From positions 2,272,746-2,336,745 of the forward strand of contig VUYV01000074.1 of assembly GCA_008711295.1 (NCBI GenBank): a DNA stretch of 64,000 nt, read 5' to 3'. The translations under genes were made by a program, and so were the position numbers. Numbering within the stretch: position 1 is the first letter of the stretch; every line of letters starts with the position of its first letter. This document shows, piece after piece, positions 9,846-22,093 of this stretch. This stretch comes from Anarhynchus alexandrinus (lineage: Eukaryota > Chordata > Aves > Charadriiformes > Charadriidae). The notes under the pieces were generated by a model. The model was given only the letters and a program-made list of their open reading frames with translations. It ran no database searches and was not told the origin of the DNA.

Positions 9846-12800
9846 CATTCTGATGCATCAGGAATGTGTGTTCCCAGCAAGTTTCCCAGTTTAGGCCCTA
9901 AGTGCCAGCACAGAGATCCTGACTGTAATGCTGAAATTAGTTGAGCCCAGCAGATCATCAGAGCTTCGACCCAACACAAGGATTCAATCACCTAAGTATA
10001 TTTCAGATCCCAATTGACCCGGTACTTCTCTCTTTTATTATCCGTGCGCAATCTCTCCTGCTGTGCCAAGATTTCTGTGTTCTTCATTTCTCTTCTGTCT
10101 CTGATGCCACAAAGTCAAGTGAATGTCTTCAAGGAAATCTCAGTAATAAAACCTATTTCCTCCTCCCTGCTGCAAAGAGAAAGCAGAGTAATAGTTTCTT
10201 TATCCATCAGGGACCGGTTAATGCCTCGCTCCTCATCATCACCAAATGCAACTAATAAAGGAGTAAAGGAGATTTGGCAGTTTAATGCAGCAGCTAATTT
10301 TGTGCCTGCTGCTCTGCCAGAAAGTATTTTCACTTTTGGGTGATGCCAGAACAGCAGAGCTGATTAATTAGCCTTCTCCTGAGCAGGAAGAGCTCAGCTA
10401 AGATGCCCGCAGCCCCCAGACGTCCCAGGCATTGGCCAACCTTGTTAGTAGCTGGTGTTCCCAGTATCTCAAGGGTTCATCGGTCTGTCTGTCTGGGTAA
10501 GGCAAAAAGATGATGCTGCAGAGCTTTCCCTGGGGAGGGAGCAGGTCTGTTACACAGATCAGGTCTAGCTATGTCATTGAGAAAACTGGATAGAGAAAGC
10601 TTCTAGCATGTAGATGCTGGCCAGGCACCACCGACGTGGTGGCTCACAGCAGGTCGCAACAGAGCTCAGCTCTGCGTTTGGGGGAGGCAGCGTACAGACT
10701 TTCAAGTCCCTCTGCAGATTCAGCTTGGGGGGGGGTGTGTGTGTGTGCGTGTCAGCACTGCAGCCTGTGAACACAGGCGTGGGGGTCTATGGAAGATGGC
10801 TCTCAGGAATAGGAAATATGTTTGTACAATGATCAGAAATGCAAAACAATGAAACTGCAGCCTCGATGGGAGAGTGTCTCAGAAGAGACATTCAGACTCA
10901 TTCATTGACTGGAAACAGTCAAATACACGGGAGACACCAGCCACATGTGAGGGCAGCCCCCCAGTGCAGCACATGCCCACAGGACCATGACAAGCAGAGC
11001 CCCCATGCCGGCTCGGTAGTGCTCTCTGTGGGTCATTAATGACTCCCGAGCTCTCCCTGCCCTGCCTTTGACTTCCACAAGGTGTTTCAGAACAGCTTAA
11101 GCCCGTGGATAGATTAATTAAACTCAGGGACAGGAACAGACAGCTTCCATAGGGCCTGGTCATCTTCCTTTCCATGTAATTTCTCAGAGGTTTTATGGTA
11201 ATGCCTGTAAGAATTTGTGAGACCAGGAAATTATTGAGTATGTTCATAGGCAGAGAAACTCCCTCTGAGCATGTGATGCGTAGGATCCAGCAAAACAAGT
11301 CCCTTGGTCTTGGTTGGGTCCCTTTAGATGCTGTGGCAGTAATGATAATACCTAGAATTTCAGTCTAGAGACTTGAACAACTGCTGTCTGAGAGCCGGTG
11401 GGAGGCGAGTGGCTGTGAAGAGATGAGCAGGCAGATGGTATGGTTCAGTTCTCCTCTGGACCTTCTGCTGGGCTGCACTGTGAACCTGGGCAGGTACCCC
11501 AGCATGAGCATCTTCACTGGGGCTGGCTGCGCTGCTCTTCTAACGGGTGCAGAAAACCAAAGCCCTTCATCTCATCCTGATGGAGCAATCCATGGAAAGC
11601 TGGTTGTGCCCTACAAGTACCTTTATGGACCATCCAGATGGCTACCTCAGATGCAAGCACTAGCCTTGCAGATGTTCAGACATAACCCCTGTTTGGGGTT
11701 CCCTGCGCATTCCCGGTGGCTGGTCCTGCTGGGCTGGTGCTGAGCAGGTCAGAGCACTGGCTGTGCCCTGGCTCAGAGCCAGACAGTGCCCACGCTGCCT
11801 CTTTATGACCAGGGTTAAAACAGGACGCAAAGTCAGGGGAGGCTTTGGGAAATATGGGTCTCCATCTCTTCTCTTTGTTGACCCTGCAGCAGAAGGTGGA
11901 TAACTGTTTTTTATGATCTAGGGAGGACGGACGGGTTAATTAATGTCACAAAGCCCTCCAGATGGAAGCCACTATAAATGCACAGTGTTATTATTATAGT
12001 GAATGCTATTTTACTATCCTTACACAGTGTCATTACTCTGTTGAAGATGTCGCTGTGGGGACCAGCGCCCACACCCTACCATCCAGCAGCAGAAGGGAAG
12101 GCCCCTTTGATCCCACCCCTCCAAATCAGCTTTCCCAGGAGCTGTGCCCAGGCACAGCTGCGCTTCGCCGGGCTCTCTCTGCCAGACCTAATTTGCAGTT
12201 TGCTGGTGATTGCAGCATGTCCCACTCCCCCGGAGGAGGGTGCCTGGGCTTGCTGTCCATCCTGCTCTGCCTTCACCTCTCAGACACCTCTGTGTTGTTC
12301 AGGCTGGGGACTCAACCTCACCCCTGTGCCCCTCCAGTTCCAGAGCAATGGAATTTCTGACCCAAAAAGTGCAAATCACCCCCATCCTGAAGGTACTGTG
12401 GGGCCCCCAGGCTATTCCTGCCTCCTGGGGCTTTCAGAGCATCACTTATGCCAGCACCATGTGTCAAGCTGAATTTCCCCACTTAAGCGCTTATTCAGGG
12501 AGACACAGGCTTAACTCCATCCTTATCCATCAGAGAGCTCGAGCGCATCCTTATCAGGCAGCAAGGGCTCGTGCCCTGTTGCAGGTAGGTGAGGTTAAGG
12601 CAGTCTGTGAAGTGATCGGGTCAGAGGGAACTGCGGCGTGTCTCGCACGGAGAGCCAGAACAGCTGGGGATAGCCGGAACGTGCCATTTCAACACGCCAG
12701 GCTGCTGAACTGCAACAGGGAGAGGGGAGGCCTTGATCCAGCAAAGGAAGATAAGCTGTTTCAACTGGTACAAAGTAGCCAGCATGAAACCGGACTGAAA

Positions 12801-14579
12801 ACAAGAGAAGGTTGCATCTCTGAGGCGGTGCAGCCTGGTGATGGGGCGGCAGCCGTCAGGCACAGCGTGCTGCGATGTAACGCGGAGATAAGGGAGAACA
12901 GGCATGCAGCCAGAAAATGGAAGCAGGATCAGTTTTGCATTTTTCTGGAGCACAACACTTTTCCATGCGAAACACACTGCGCAGGCATTTCTACCACACC
13001 GTATCCAGCTTCGCGGTGAGGGGAAAGAAGTTGCTTTTCTTCCACAGCCCAGCTTTGATACGGCTGCTCCAGTTGGTACGAGGCCGTCGGGTTGCTCAGG
13101 GGACGCAAAGGCAAAGCAGTTAGGAAGGGTGGCCTTGGCCTTTCCCGTGCACGGCGGTGTGTGGGCATGATGAGAGCTAGATGAGGCTGCAGCATCCCCC
13201 TGACCTTGCAGAGCATCCCCCTTGTTCCCGGAGCACGGCGTGGCGGGGTGCGGGGCGCAGGGGCGGGTGGGTTGCCGTAGCCTGCTGTTGGCACGTGATG
13301 CAGACGGACCCGCGCGTTTTACTGTGTGCGGCGGAGATTGACCAATCAACTCACCTTGATTTGTCTTGCTCTCCCCGATGATATCTGGAAAATGTCTCAA
13401 CCCCATCGCTCCAGCCCGACCTGCCAGATAAGCGGCAGCCTGCGCGTCGCTGGGACAGGGCTCGGGCAGCGAGGGAGTCCAGCTGGCGAGGAAGCGCATC
13501 GCCCGGCTGCGAGGGGACAGACCTTTCTGCCGTGGCAGTCATGAGATCGAGAAATGCTTTTTCTTCAGAAGGACTTGTTGATGTTAAAAATAAAACAGCC
13601 ACGGCCTATGCTCCCAGGAATGTCTGGGATCAGGAAAATGGAAAGACATTTTTTCGTTCCGAGCGCAGTTTGCACTGTAAAACCTAAACAGTGTCTGTCC
13701 TTCTGGACCTCCCCAGCTCCACACTTCTGTGGCATTTATCAACACAGTGTTTTGGTGTGTGACATTCCTCCAGATCACTAACACAGCTGAAGTAATGTGG
13801 TGATAGCGCCAAATTCCTCGTATCCGACAGCTTCCCCCTTCCTACCCGGAGCAGCCAAGTGGATCTGGGGAGTGCTCCGCTCGCAGAGCAAACAGCCTGA
13901 TCTGAAGGTATCTTTGGATCAAAGCAAGGCCCAAACCTGTAAAAACTTGTGCACCTGCTCAGCTCTGAGAGCATGAGTAATCACAGAGACTGAACATATT
14001 ATTTCTATCATTTGTCCGTATGCGCTATTTCTATGGCTCTCTTCCCCTATTATCTCAGTCTCGTAAACATTAATGAATGGTTCTCAGGTCCCAGCACACT
14101 GCTTCATTGTTTGGGTTGCAGGTCACAGGGAATGATTAAAGTGATGGGAAAAAATGGGGGGTTGGATTTAAAAATGTCTGGTTTTATTAAAGTTTCTTTG
14201 CTTGTCTTCTGGAGCATAGGCGATTCAGGCTACCCTAATGGTGGTTTTTTGAGCCATTTCAGAAAATGTGACCCACACAAACTCGGCCAGGAGCTGGAGC
14301 ACCTCTGTGTGCTGTTTGATCGCTCTCTGTGTGACAACACATTGGAAGGAAACCTTGCCAAAATGTTAAAACGACAGAGCTGCCCAAATACAATATGCAA
14401 AGCCTGGTCTGGAGATGTATCCTCAGGAATGAGATGTTGGGTGCAAACGTTCAGTGGAGTTAATTCACACAACGGCAAAGGGCTGGGAGATATCCTCAGT
14501 TCCCAGGCTCAGAGCTGGGGATGGGTGAAATTCTTTCACCTGAAACTTCCCATGTGTGAAAAATGCAAATTTGGTGACA
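9846..14579. other. Gene-free spacer
   Basis: Mostly unremarkable unique sequence. AT-richer pieces with homeodomain-like words occur at 10220-10380 (GCTGATTAATTAGCC) and 11925-12050 (GGGTTAATTAATGTCA). 13210-13520 is a small CpG-rich patch. The 292-codon minus-strand frame at 12621-13499 is the longest in the window but shows no domain, no repeat organisation and no splice or start context, so I treat it as chance. An exact ATGCAAAT (octamer complement) lies at 14563-14570. Confidence 0.45.
10727..10752. repeat. G run followed by (GT)n
   Basis: Nine G residues are followed by about eight GT units with one GC interruption. Simple repeat. Confidence 0.85.
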
Positions 14580-15010
14580 AATAGTTTTGAGCATTAGTGC
14601 TGGTTGTACTAAATTATTTGTCCTGAGAAAAAAAAATTCCAAGAAAGTACATTTGCAATGTTTATTTCAGTTTGAAATTCCCCTCCATTTTACTTGTAAA
14701 TTACTCCAAATCAAAGTGCAGCATTTTCTCCTCACCTTTCACATTTGCTGCAATTTAAATAAATAGTCCTAGTTGCAATCTGAACTAATTCCCTCTTTCC
14801 TGACTTTTCAGAATTAGTCATGAAACAAAACAGCTCCAAATTCATTTTTTCAGACAGCTCTCCTCAGAACCATTAGACGCATTAACATCCACCACATAAA
14901 TGAAACCACAGGCTATCAATGTTTTGAGACAGCTGTATTTCCCACCAGAAATTTGCATAGCATCACCTTTGTAGCACTCTGAATTACTCTACCAATATTT
15001 TTTTGGGGGA
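14580..15010. promoter_or_regulatory. AT-rich candidate enhancer with two nearby octamers
   Basis: A 430-bp block free of simple repeats, rich in AATTA, ATTTGC and TTTGCAAT-like words. An exact ATTTGCAT lies at 14951-14958 and ATGCAAAT sits just outside at 14563-14570. This resembles a neural or developmental POU/SOX-type enhancer core. No coding potential or transposon signature was recognised. Conservation is not testable here. Confidence 0.3.
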
Positions 15011-18000
15011 AAATGCAAGTTACTGGTACCAGATCTAGAATTAGGAGACTAAAAGTCCCCAAGCAAAACCCCAGCCATGCTCTTATCCACCGGTCCCAGG
15101 TTGCTCCTCCTGCCTACGTGCTAGCACCAGGCGACCTTCATTCCTTACTCCATGTCTCCTCATTGTGTCTGTCCCTAAGAAAGTGGCGTCATCCCGTTTT
15201 CCTAAACCATTTCTTTCTTCTCTGGCAAAGCCATCCTGCTGAAAGATCTGGTCCAAAGAAAGGTTTAAAACGCCTTTTCAGCAACAAAGTGTGACCTTTC
15301 TGAAGGTTCCAGCAGCTATCTCTGCAAAATTTCCATTTTTGCCACCACTTAAGGTTTTCATCTAACTCCCATCTAACAAAGTGTAGTTCTCAGCAACTGG
15401 AAGCAGAAGCAATTCAGCCCTCTGGGCAGTGATATTTGTCTGCATCAAGAAAATTCTTCCGATTAGACAGAAAATGGATATTTTTTTCCCCTGTAATATA
15501 TACTTTTAGTGAAATCCCCCAGCTCGACTCCCCTCCCCCCTCCAAAAAAATAATAAGAGCAGAAAGAGAAAATAATGAAACCAAAAAATGCTTTTCCTGC
15601 AGAAAGCACCGTTTCCTGGCGAGCTCTGCCACCGGCGCGCTCCCGCTCTGTCTCTTGGGAGGCGCGAGCTGAGAAGGTGCAGGAAGGCAGCAGTTTGCCC
15701 CGGTAGTTGCGTGCGGTTCCTGCCCGCTTTCTGCCTCCCCCACCCCCAGGTGACCAGCCCCGTGGAAACACAAGGTTTTGCTTTTCCCACAGTGGGGAAC
15801 ACGAGAAGATGAGCCTTTTTGGAAGGGGTTGGTTTTGCACAGTTGAGTGGTGATGAGGACTGTGGTGGGGCTGACCCTTTTCTTCGCTCTCCGGTGAGCC
15901 ATGTCTTCTCATCAGGGATGCTGATGGAAGTGGCCCAGCTCGCTCCACCCATCATTGTGCTGGGATGTGCAGCTGAGGATTGCGTCCTTGGGAGGAAGGG
16001 CTCCTTGGGGACCCCACAGGCCCCGTGCCTCCAGCAGGATGGAGGAGGCTGGCTCTGCATGGCCCCTGGGCCGGCATGCAGCACTCAGCACAGCGAGCTC
16101 ACCCCACCACCTGCACCCATGTGGAAATTAGGCATTATTTAAGGAAAAAAGATGGGGGTGGAAAAAGGGAAATGAGAAAGAAAAAGAAACACGAAGGAGA
16201 TGATGATGAAATGTTTGCCCTGCCTGGAAAACTGCCCTAGCAGGGCAGGGGCATTGCGAGCAGCACTAGCAAAACACGCTGACGCTGCCCCAGAAACAGC
16301 CTGTGGAAAGATGTGGGTCAGTTAAGATGGGCGTGCTCAGGAGGCCCATCCCCAGAAATGCCGGCCGTAGGAGCCCTGCTAGGCAAACGCCAGGGCACTG
16401 TCGCTACATGGCCATTGCAGAGGGGTGCTGCCAGGGCTGGAGAGGAGGAGAATGAGGAGGAGGAAGAGGGAAGGAAGGTTTGGGGAGTTTCTCTCGCTTC
16501 AATGCCATGGGTCCTGGCATCACAGTTCAACTCCCCTTACCCTGGGAAGTTTTGAGTCTTGTCTTGCCAGGTTGTGTTGGAGCAACTTGACCGAGTGAGG
16601 AAGGTCCTGAGCAAGAGAATCCAGTCTGGGCATCCTCTCCTGCTCCATCGCTTCCTTTTGCATGTGAGTTTGGGGGCTAGAGCTGCTCAGCAGTTCAACA
16701 GTTAACCCCTGACCTGTCTCCCTGGCCAGGGAGTCTGTCTCCCTGCAGGGAGTTTGGGCCTTTTTCAGCCCGTGCATTCTGAATTGTTGCCCAGGAGAGC
16801 TTGGTCCTTGCAGAGCTCATTTACAAGCCCTCATGACAGGTTACCTTGCAGAGTAATCCTCTCTGGAGCGCTTTCTTCTGGGAACAAAACTCTTCCTGAG
16901 GACATGTCTCCTGAGAGGGGCGTTGAGCTGATACCAGCTTGTTGTACTCAAGCGGGGACAATGTTTTGCATGAAAAAACTTCCTCTAAGAGGACTCAGAT
17001 TTTCTGTGTGTCTGGCAGGATCTCCCGAAGTTGTGCAGGCTCTAGTTTACCACATCTTGTGTGTCAGACGCTTCCAGGGTAGGAGCCTCCATCCAGTCCC
17101 ACATGCAGCACCGTAGCAAATCCAACACGACGAATAGCTAGAGAGGGTGTTTGGAAATGTGTCTGTCTCTCTTACAGCAGCAGAGCAGGGAGCTGGCGAT
17201 GGTTCGGCTGGCCCTGCCAGGCACTGCTTGCTCCCTCCACAGCTGGCAAATGCTTTGGCACCTTCAGCTGCTCCCCAAGAGATGTCTAGGAACGGAGGAG
17301 CCGTCGCCCGCTTGCAAAGCCTGGCACGGCAGATGTGTGGAACGAATCAGAATGAAAGTGCTGCATATGAATAACTGGGTTTTAGAGATGCGGCTAAAGA
17401 AACTGTGTACCCACTGTTGGGTACTACCTGTTATTGCTTTCCCCAGGCCATTGGTTTGGGCTCCACAGAGATGTGCTGGATACTTAGAAACTCTGAAGTT
17501 CTGAAACTTTCCGCTCGTGTCAGGGGAATAATGAAAACCCAGCTCTAGTCATCAGGTTCTCAAATTTAATCACTCTAAAAAATGTCAGCTTTAATCCCAG
17601 CCCCCATGAATACTTTACGACATCAACTACGTGTTGACATTCCGAAGTCGGGTATTTTTTAAGGGATTGTTCAGATCTTTTATAATTAAAAGGATTTTAA
17701 AATATAGAAATGTATTAATTTCCCCCCCTCTTGTTTCTGTCTTCTCCTTTTCTGAAAAAGCCAATGAAGTCATAAAAAGCAGGTGTAATGGAAAACAAAC
17801 CCAGAAATCTCCCTGCTGAGAAATGTTGTCTAGCAATGGATTTTTTTTTTTATTTCAGCAGGAGGAAATGGTGACATCAAAATGATATTGTAACATAGTT
17901 GGCACTAAACAAGTATAAAGTGCCCTAGATGACAGCCCATCATCTCACTTGCCTTCTATGCTCTAGGTGTTGAAAATAAACCACTTGTCACATAGACCAT

Positions 18001-19700
18001 AGATGTATTTCAGAGGCTGAGTGAGATCCAGGAACACCAGATACTGCAGCTATCCTGGGTGACTGGTTGCACCGAACTTCCCTCTCACTGTGAGGCATTT
18101 CAGAAGCATTCCAGTGGCCTCAATGGTCCCAATGGTCAAGAACCACATCCCAGTCACACGCAGGGCACAGCCCGGGATGGGGCACCAAGCCTGTGTGGAA
18201 AACATCTTTGGTCTTGCACTGTCATCTGCAGCAAGGTTTTGCCTTGGCAGTCACACTGCAGCTAGTCCCCTGGGCATCCTCACCAGGAGGCAAAGGATGA
18301 GCCTGTGGGTTTGGTGGGCAACTGTCTCACTTGTCTGACATCCGAAAGTGTCCCAACCATTGCTCAGGGCCTCTCCACCTGCCTCTCAGCTACAGCTATG
18401 TGCCAGGGCTCCACTCCTGAGATGTATCTTAAGCTTTGTCCCTTGCTTTCCAGAGCCAGGCCCTGGGCAGAACAGCCATTGTCCTTAGCATCCAGGGCCC
18501 ATGGCCTTGCAAGAGATTTTGTGAGGCTGTAGCACCCCCATGGGTCATGGGGAACAAGAGGGAACAGAGAAGCAAGACTTGGAATCTGTTCTTTGGAAAA
18601 GGTTTGGCCAAACATCTCTGTACTTCCCCGAGCCTTCATGTGGTACCAGCAGCCTGGTTCCCAGGGCACAAAACAGTTGCCTCTGACAACCTCCCTGTGC
18701 CAGCAGCTGACAGTGGCCACACCAACATCAACAGCAGCATCCCACCACTCAAGTGCTGTATTTTGCCCCACCATGTGCACTTTACCCACCCATTCTCCGA
18801 GCCTTGCTGTAGGTATAAACTCTCCCTGCCAGGAAGCCTATTCAGCACAACTGAGTATTTGTCTGGCTCCCGCAGGCTCCCAGTGAGACCAGCGAAAGCC
18901 GTTTCAGCCAGAGGTGGGCATGTAGCGATGACAGGGTCTGGCAGCAGCATGGGGAGAAGATTCAGTAGTGAGGGAGGCCAGCTGAGGAATTCATCTTGCG
19001 TCATGACTGGAAGCTGCTTGAAATACCCAGGTGGTTTGAGGTTACCACTCTTCATCCCGCTGACCCTGACCCTCACCTCATTCCTTCCCACGTCAGAGCT
19101 CACCCAGTCCTCACCAATCTCATGTTCATCTTTTCACCACCGGGCCCCCACTCCCGCTTGCTGTTCTGCAGGTCTTCCTTGCTGGGTCACTGTTCAGTTC
19201 CTCCTGCTTTGCATGGCAAGGACATGGGCTAGCCACACTTTCCTCTCCTTCCCTCCTGCCCTAAGCAGGTTGGAGGGAACCAATTGAGAAGGAACTGGGT
19301 GACTCCTTCAGCCTCCTTCAGCAGAGTCAGCTGACCTCCTGCGATGTCCCTCTTTTAGGAAGGGACAGAGGAATCATCCTTGCTATGTTTTGCCAGTTCC
19401 TAGGATAATGTACAATGTGAAGAAGAGGAAAGAAACCCAACCACTTATTTGAAGATTCCAGGACCTTCAGGACTGACTCAATTTGGTCTTCATGTTCAAG
19501 TGCGGAATGATTGAGCAAGAACTTGATTTTATCAGAAGGAGGTTGTCCATTCTCTATTCCAGCAGGGATTTCTTTGGTTATTATCTATTCACGCATTTAA
19601 TTTCTTTAGAAACAGCATCTGCCCAAAAGCTCTGGGCAGCCTGCCATTCCTCTGATGTACAAAGTGTACTTGTTATTGAACCTGGGAATGCATTAGCTGC
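15011..19700. other. Gene-free spacer
   Basis: Mixed sequence with a purine-rich low-complexity stretch (GAGGAGGAA-like) at 16440-16480. A splice-acceptor-like TCTCTCTTACAG lies at 17166-17177 without a recognisable following exon. 18060-18800 is relatively CpG-poor. Long open frames at 18436-19287 and 15506-16084 lack protein-like features. Confidence 0.4.
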
Positions 19701-19762
19701 TGATCAGACCTTGGTCTTGCAAAGTCTTTCCCATATGCTTAATGCTGTATGTATAGGAGATA
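19701..19762. repeat. Palindromic dispersed repeat, copy 1 (weak)
   Basis: The sequence TTGCAAAGTCTTTCCCATATGCTT resembles the arm of a dispersed repeat that I recall from bird and turtle DNA, in which a TGCAAAGACTTATGCACATGCTTA-like arm flanks a core of CCCATTGACTTCAATGGG type. The core itself is not preserved, so this is the weakest of the nine copies proposed in this window. Confidence 0.3.
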
Positions 19763-22053
19763 TTCACAGGAACAAAGCTAAGTTTGCCATTTCTCTTTGT
19801 GTTGCTGAAGTTACAGTGAGTCACATTCTGACCAATTTTAGATGCTGTATCATTTTTCCCCTTCCCTGAAAGACACAAGATCCCATCCCACCCGGACATG
19901 TGGAACGCAATGATCCTTTCCTACTTGTGAAGTTATGTCAAGTAGCAAGTGTTTTCAGCAGACATTATTTGCTCCATGATTCTCTAGCAAGATCTCAAGC
20001 AGGGCAGTTCTACTTAGTTGCAATCATATGGTCTTGTTGTCACTCTCAGGAGGACTGGACGAGTCCACCAAGTGTCCCAGGCTTGCACCTGGGGACTGAT
20101 TTAAAACAAGCACCAGAATCTGTGCACAGATGAGTGAGGTGAGTAGAGCAACTCAAGCACTTTAGGTAGCTCCAATGAAGTGACATAGAACCTCCTTCTA
20201 CTGTTCCCTGCACAAAAGCAAATATTCCCTTTGCACAAGGGTTTCTGACAGCAAAAATATCCAGAAGAGGATCCCAGAAGACCCTAAATCTAGAAAAGGA
20301 CAAGTTCCTTGTAAAATATGCACGGATGCCTCTGGAAGAATTTCCAGCTGTAGTAACTACCAATAAAACCTATTTTACACCTTTGCGACCAACTGAACTT
20401 ATGCAATCACTCTGCTTCTTACATAACGCTGGCAAAATGCCACCCCCTCCCTGTTCTGGAAGAACCAAACTGACGTGTGAAAAGAACGTGATTGGAAAGG
20501 CTGGCCTGGGCCATTACTTTGCTGGAGCACTTAAAGGACATGTGGAATATACTCAAGATGCCATGAAATAATAGCCCATGTCAAACAAGTTCTAGGTCTC
20601 CTAACGCGCCTTGATCTGGCCACTGAACACACCTGTTTCCAAACTGGGGTGACATGTCGCTCCTTCTTTGGGAGCGCATGGGTGGACCCAGACATGGTCT
20701 CCTCTGCCCCACCCAGATCAAGGGGGCGGGTGAATCCAAGAAGGCATCATGGCAGGAATTAACCAAGTGAGGAAACCCGTGCCATTCCCATCCTCCACCA
20801 CCCTCGCCAGTAGCTCATTTGCAATCAGTCCCTAACGAGGAGGTGAGCACAGGCCAGTTCCCTGTGCAGCGCCAGTTTCCCTTCCTTGGTAGAAAGGAGC
20901 TTCCCATTCCTAGTTAATGATGGACCAGACTCGGGCCCTTCATCCCACTGCTGCAAGGACTCTGCTTGAAGTCACTGCTGCCGAGGATGTTCTCACTCAG
21001 CTCATGTGGTTGAGTGGAAATGTGGTGGGAAGGGATAGCAGAGCTGCTGGGAACGCTTGAGTTTGCCAGGCGAGGGGATTTGCTTTCCTGTGGGCAATGT
21101 TCCTTCTAGCTCTGCTGTGGGAGTGTAAAGGAATAGTGGAAGTTGAGAAATAAATGCGAAAGTGCAAAAGCTGCTAAGAACCCTCAATGCGTTTTGTGGA
21201 CATTAAAAATAAACAACCCTAAAGCAGCTTCTGTCAGCTCCAGAAGCGAAGAGGAGGCACGAACACATGCAGCCAGGGACCTCCATCCTCTCCATCGGCA
21301 CCACAGCTCTTTGCCTCGTGGTCGCTTGGGTCCAGTGCTGGTGTGGGAAGGACCGTGCAAGGTCCATGTAGGGGTGGGCAGCACCAACGGGTCCCAGGCC
21401 CTGACACTGCCCATGCCGCTGAGGAGCAGATCGTGCCGGGGCCCTGCTGGGTGCAGGAGCCAGGGGCGCAGATTCAGCCTGTGCCGGAGCGAGCGCTTCA
21501 GCGTAAACACCGGGGTGGGGAAGGTGTCTGGGCCAGGGCAGGCTCAGACCTGCGCGGCGCTGGCAGCCCGGCTTTCTCCATGGGGTTTCTGATTTCAGGA
21601 GCAAAGGCGTTCCGATAAAATGTGCCCGTGCTGGGCACGCCAAGCCATCACCAGACACCGCTTAGACTGTGGTCTTCTTCAGCCCCTTTCTTTGCCTGTC
21701 TGCAGCAGCTCCTCTGTTGTACAGATGGAGTTATGGGCACAGGCTTTTAATAGAATAAATAGTTTGTGTAAAAAATAAATTATTGTGCGGTTATTGCCCT
21801 CTTAAATCTGCTCATAAAGGACTACAACAGGCAAGGGAGGAAATTACTGCCGACCTGCAGCTGGTCAGCTTCTGTGAGGGCTCCGTCCAAGCTCGGCATT
21901 TCACACTTCACTTTTCAAGATGTCATCTCATGAAATTTTACAAGCTCAGTGGGAGCAGGCGAGGTCAGTGCCTTAATGGGAGAGGAGCGAGGCGATGCCG
22001 GCAGCGGGTGCGCTGGTTCGGCAGGCGGTGCTCTTGCCCGCGCCCATGGTGCC
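19763..22053. other. Gene-free spacer
   Basis: No gene, RNA or named transposon recognised. 21240-21600 is moderately GC-rich with several overlapping chance frames. Confidence 0.4.
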
Positions 22054-22093
22054 GTGCCATGCGGTGCCGTGCCATGCCGTGCCGTGCCATGCC
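22054..22093. repeat. 15-bp minisatellite, about 2.7 copies
   Basis: The unit GTGCCATGCCGTGCC starts at 22054, 22069 and 22084, with one C-to-G change in the first copy. A related GGTGCC lies just before. The 15-bp period is a multiple of three, so some frames read a pentapeptide repeat, but there is no gene context. Confidence 0.85.

Noticed and set aside
12621..13499. 292-codon open frame on the minus strand, the longest in the window
   Set aside because: No recognisable domain or motif, composition typical of chance GC-rich frames, and a competing long plus-strand frame at 12210-13019. No promoter or splice context seen.
18436..19287. 283-codon plus-strand frame
   Set aside because: Serine/proline-rich chance-like translation, no domain, and CpG-poor spacer-like DNA.
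19571..19581. TCTTTGGTTAT, identical to the first eleven bases of miR-9-5p
   Set aside because: The match stops after the seed region and no stem partner of adequate length was seen nearby.
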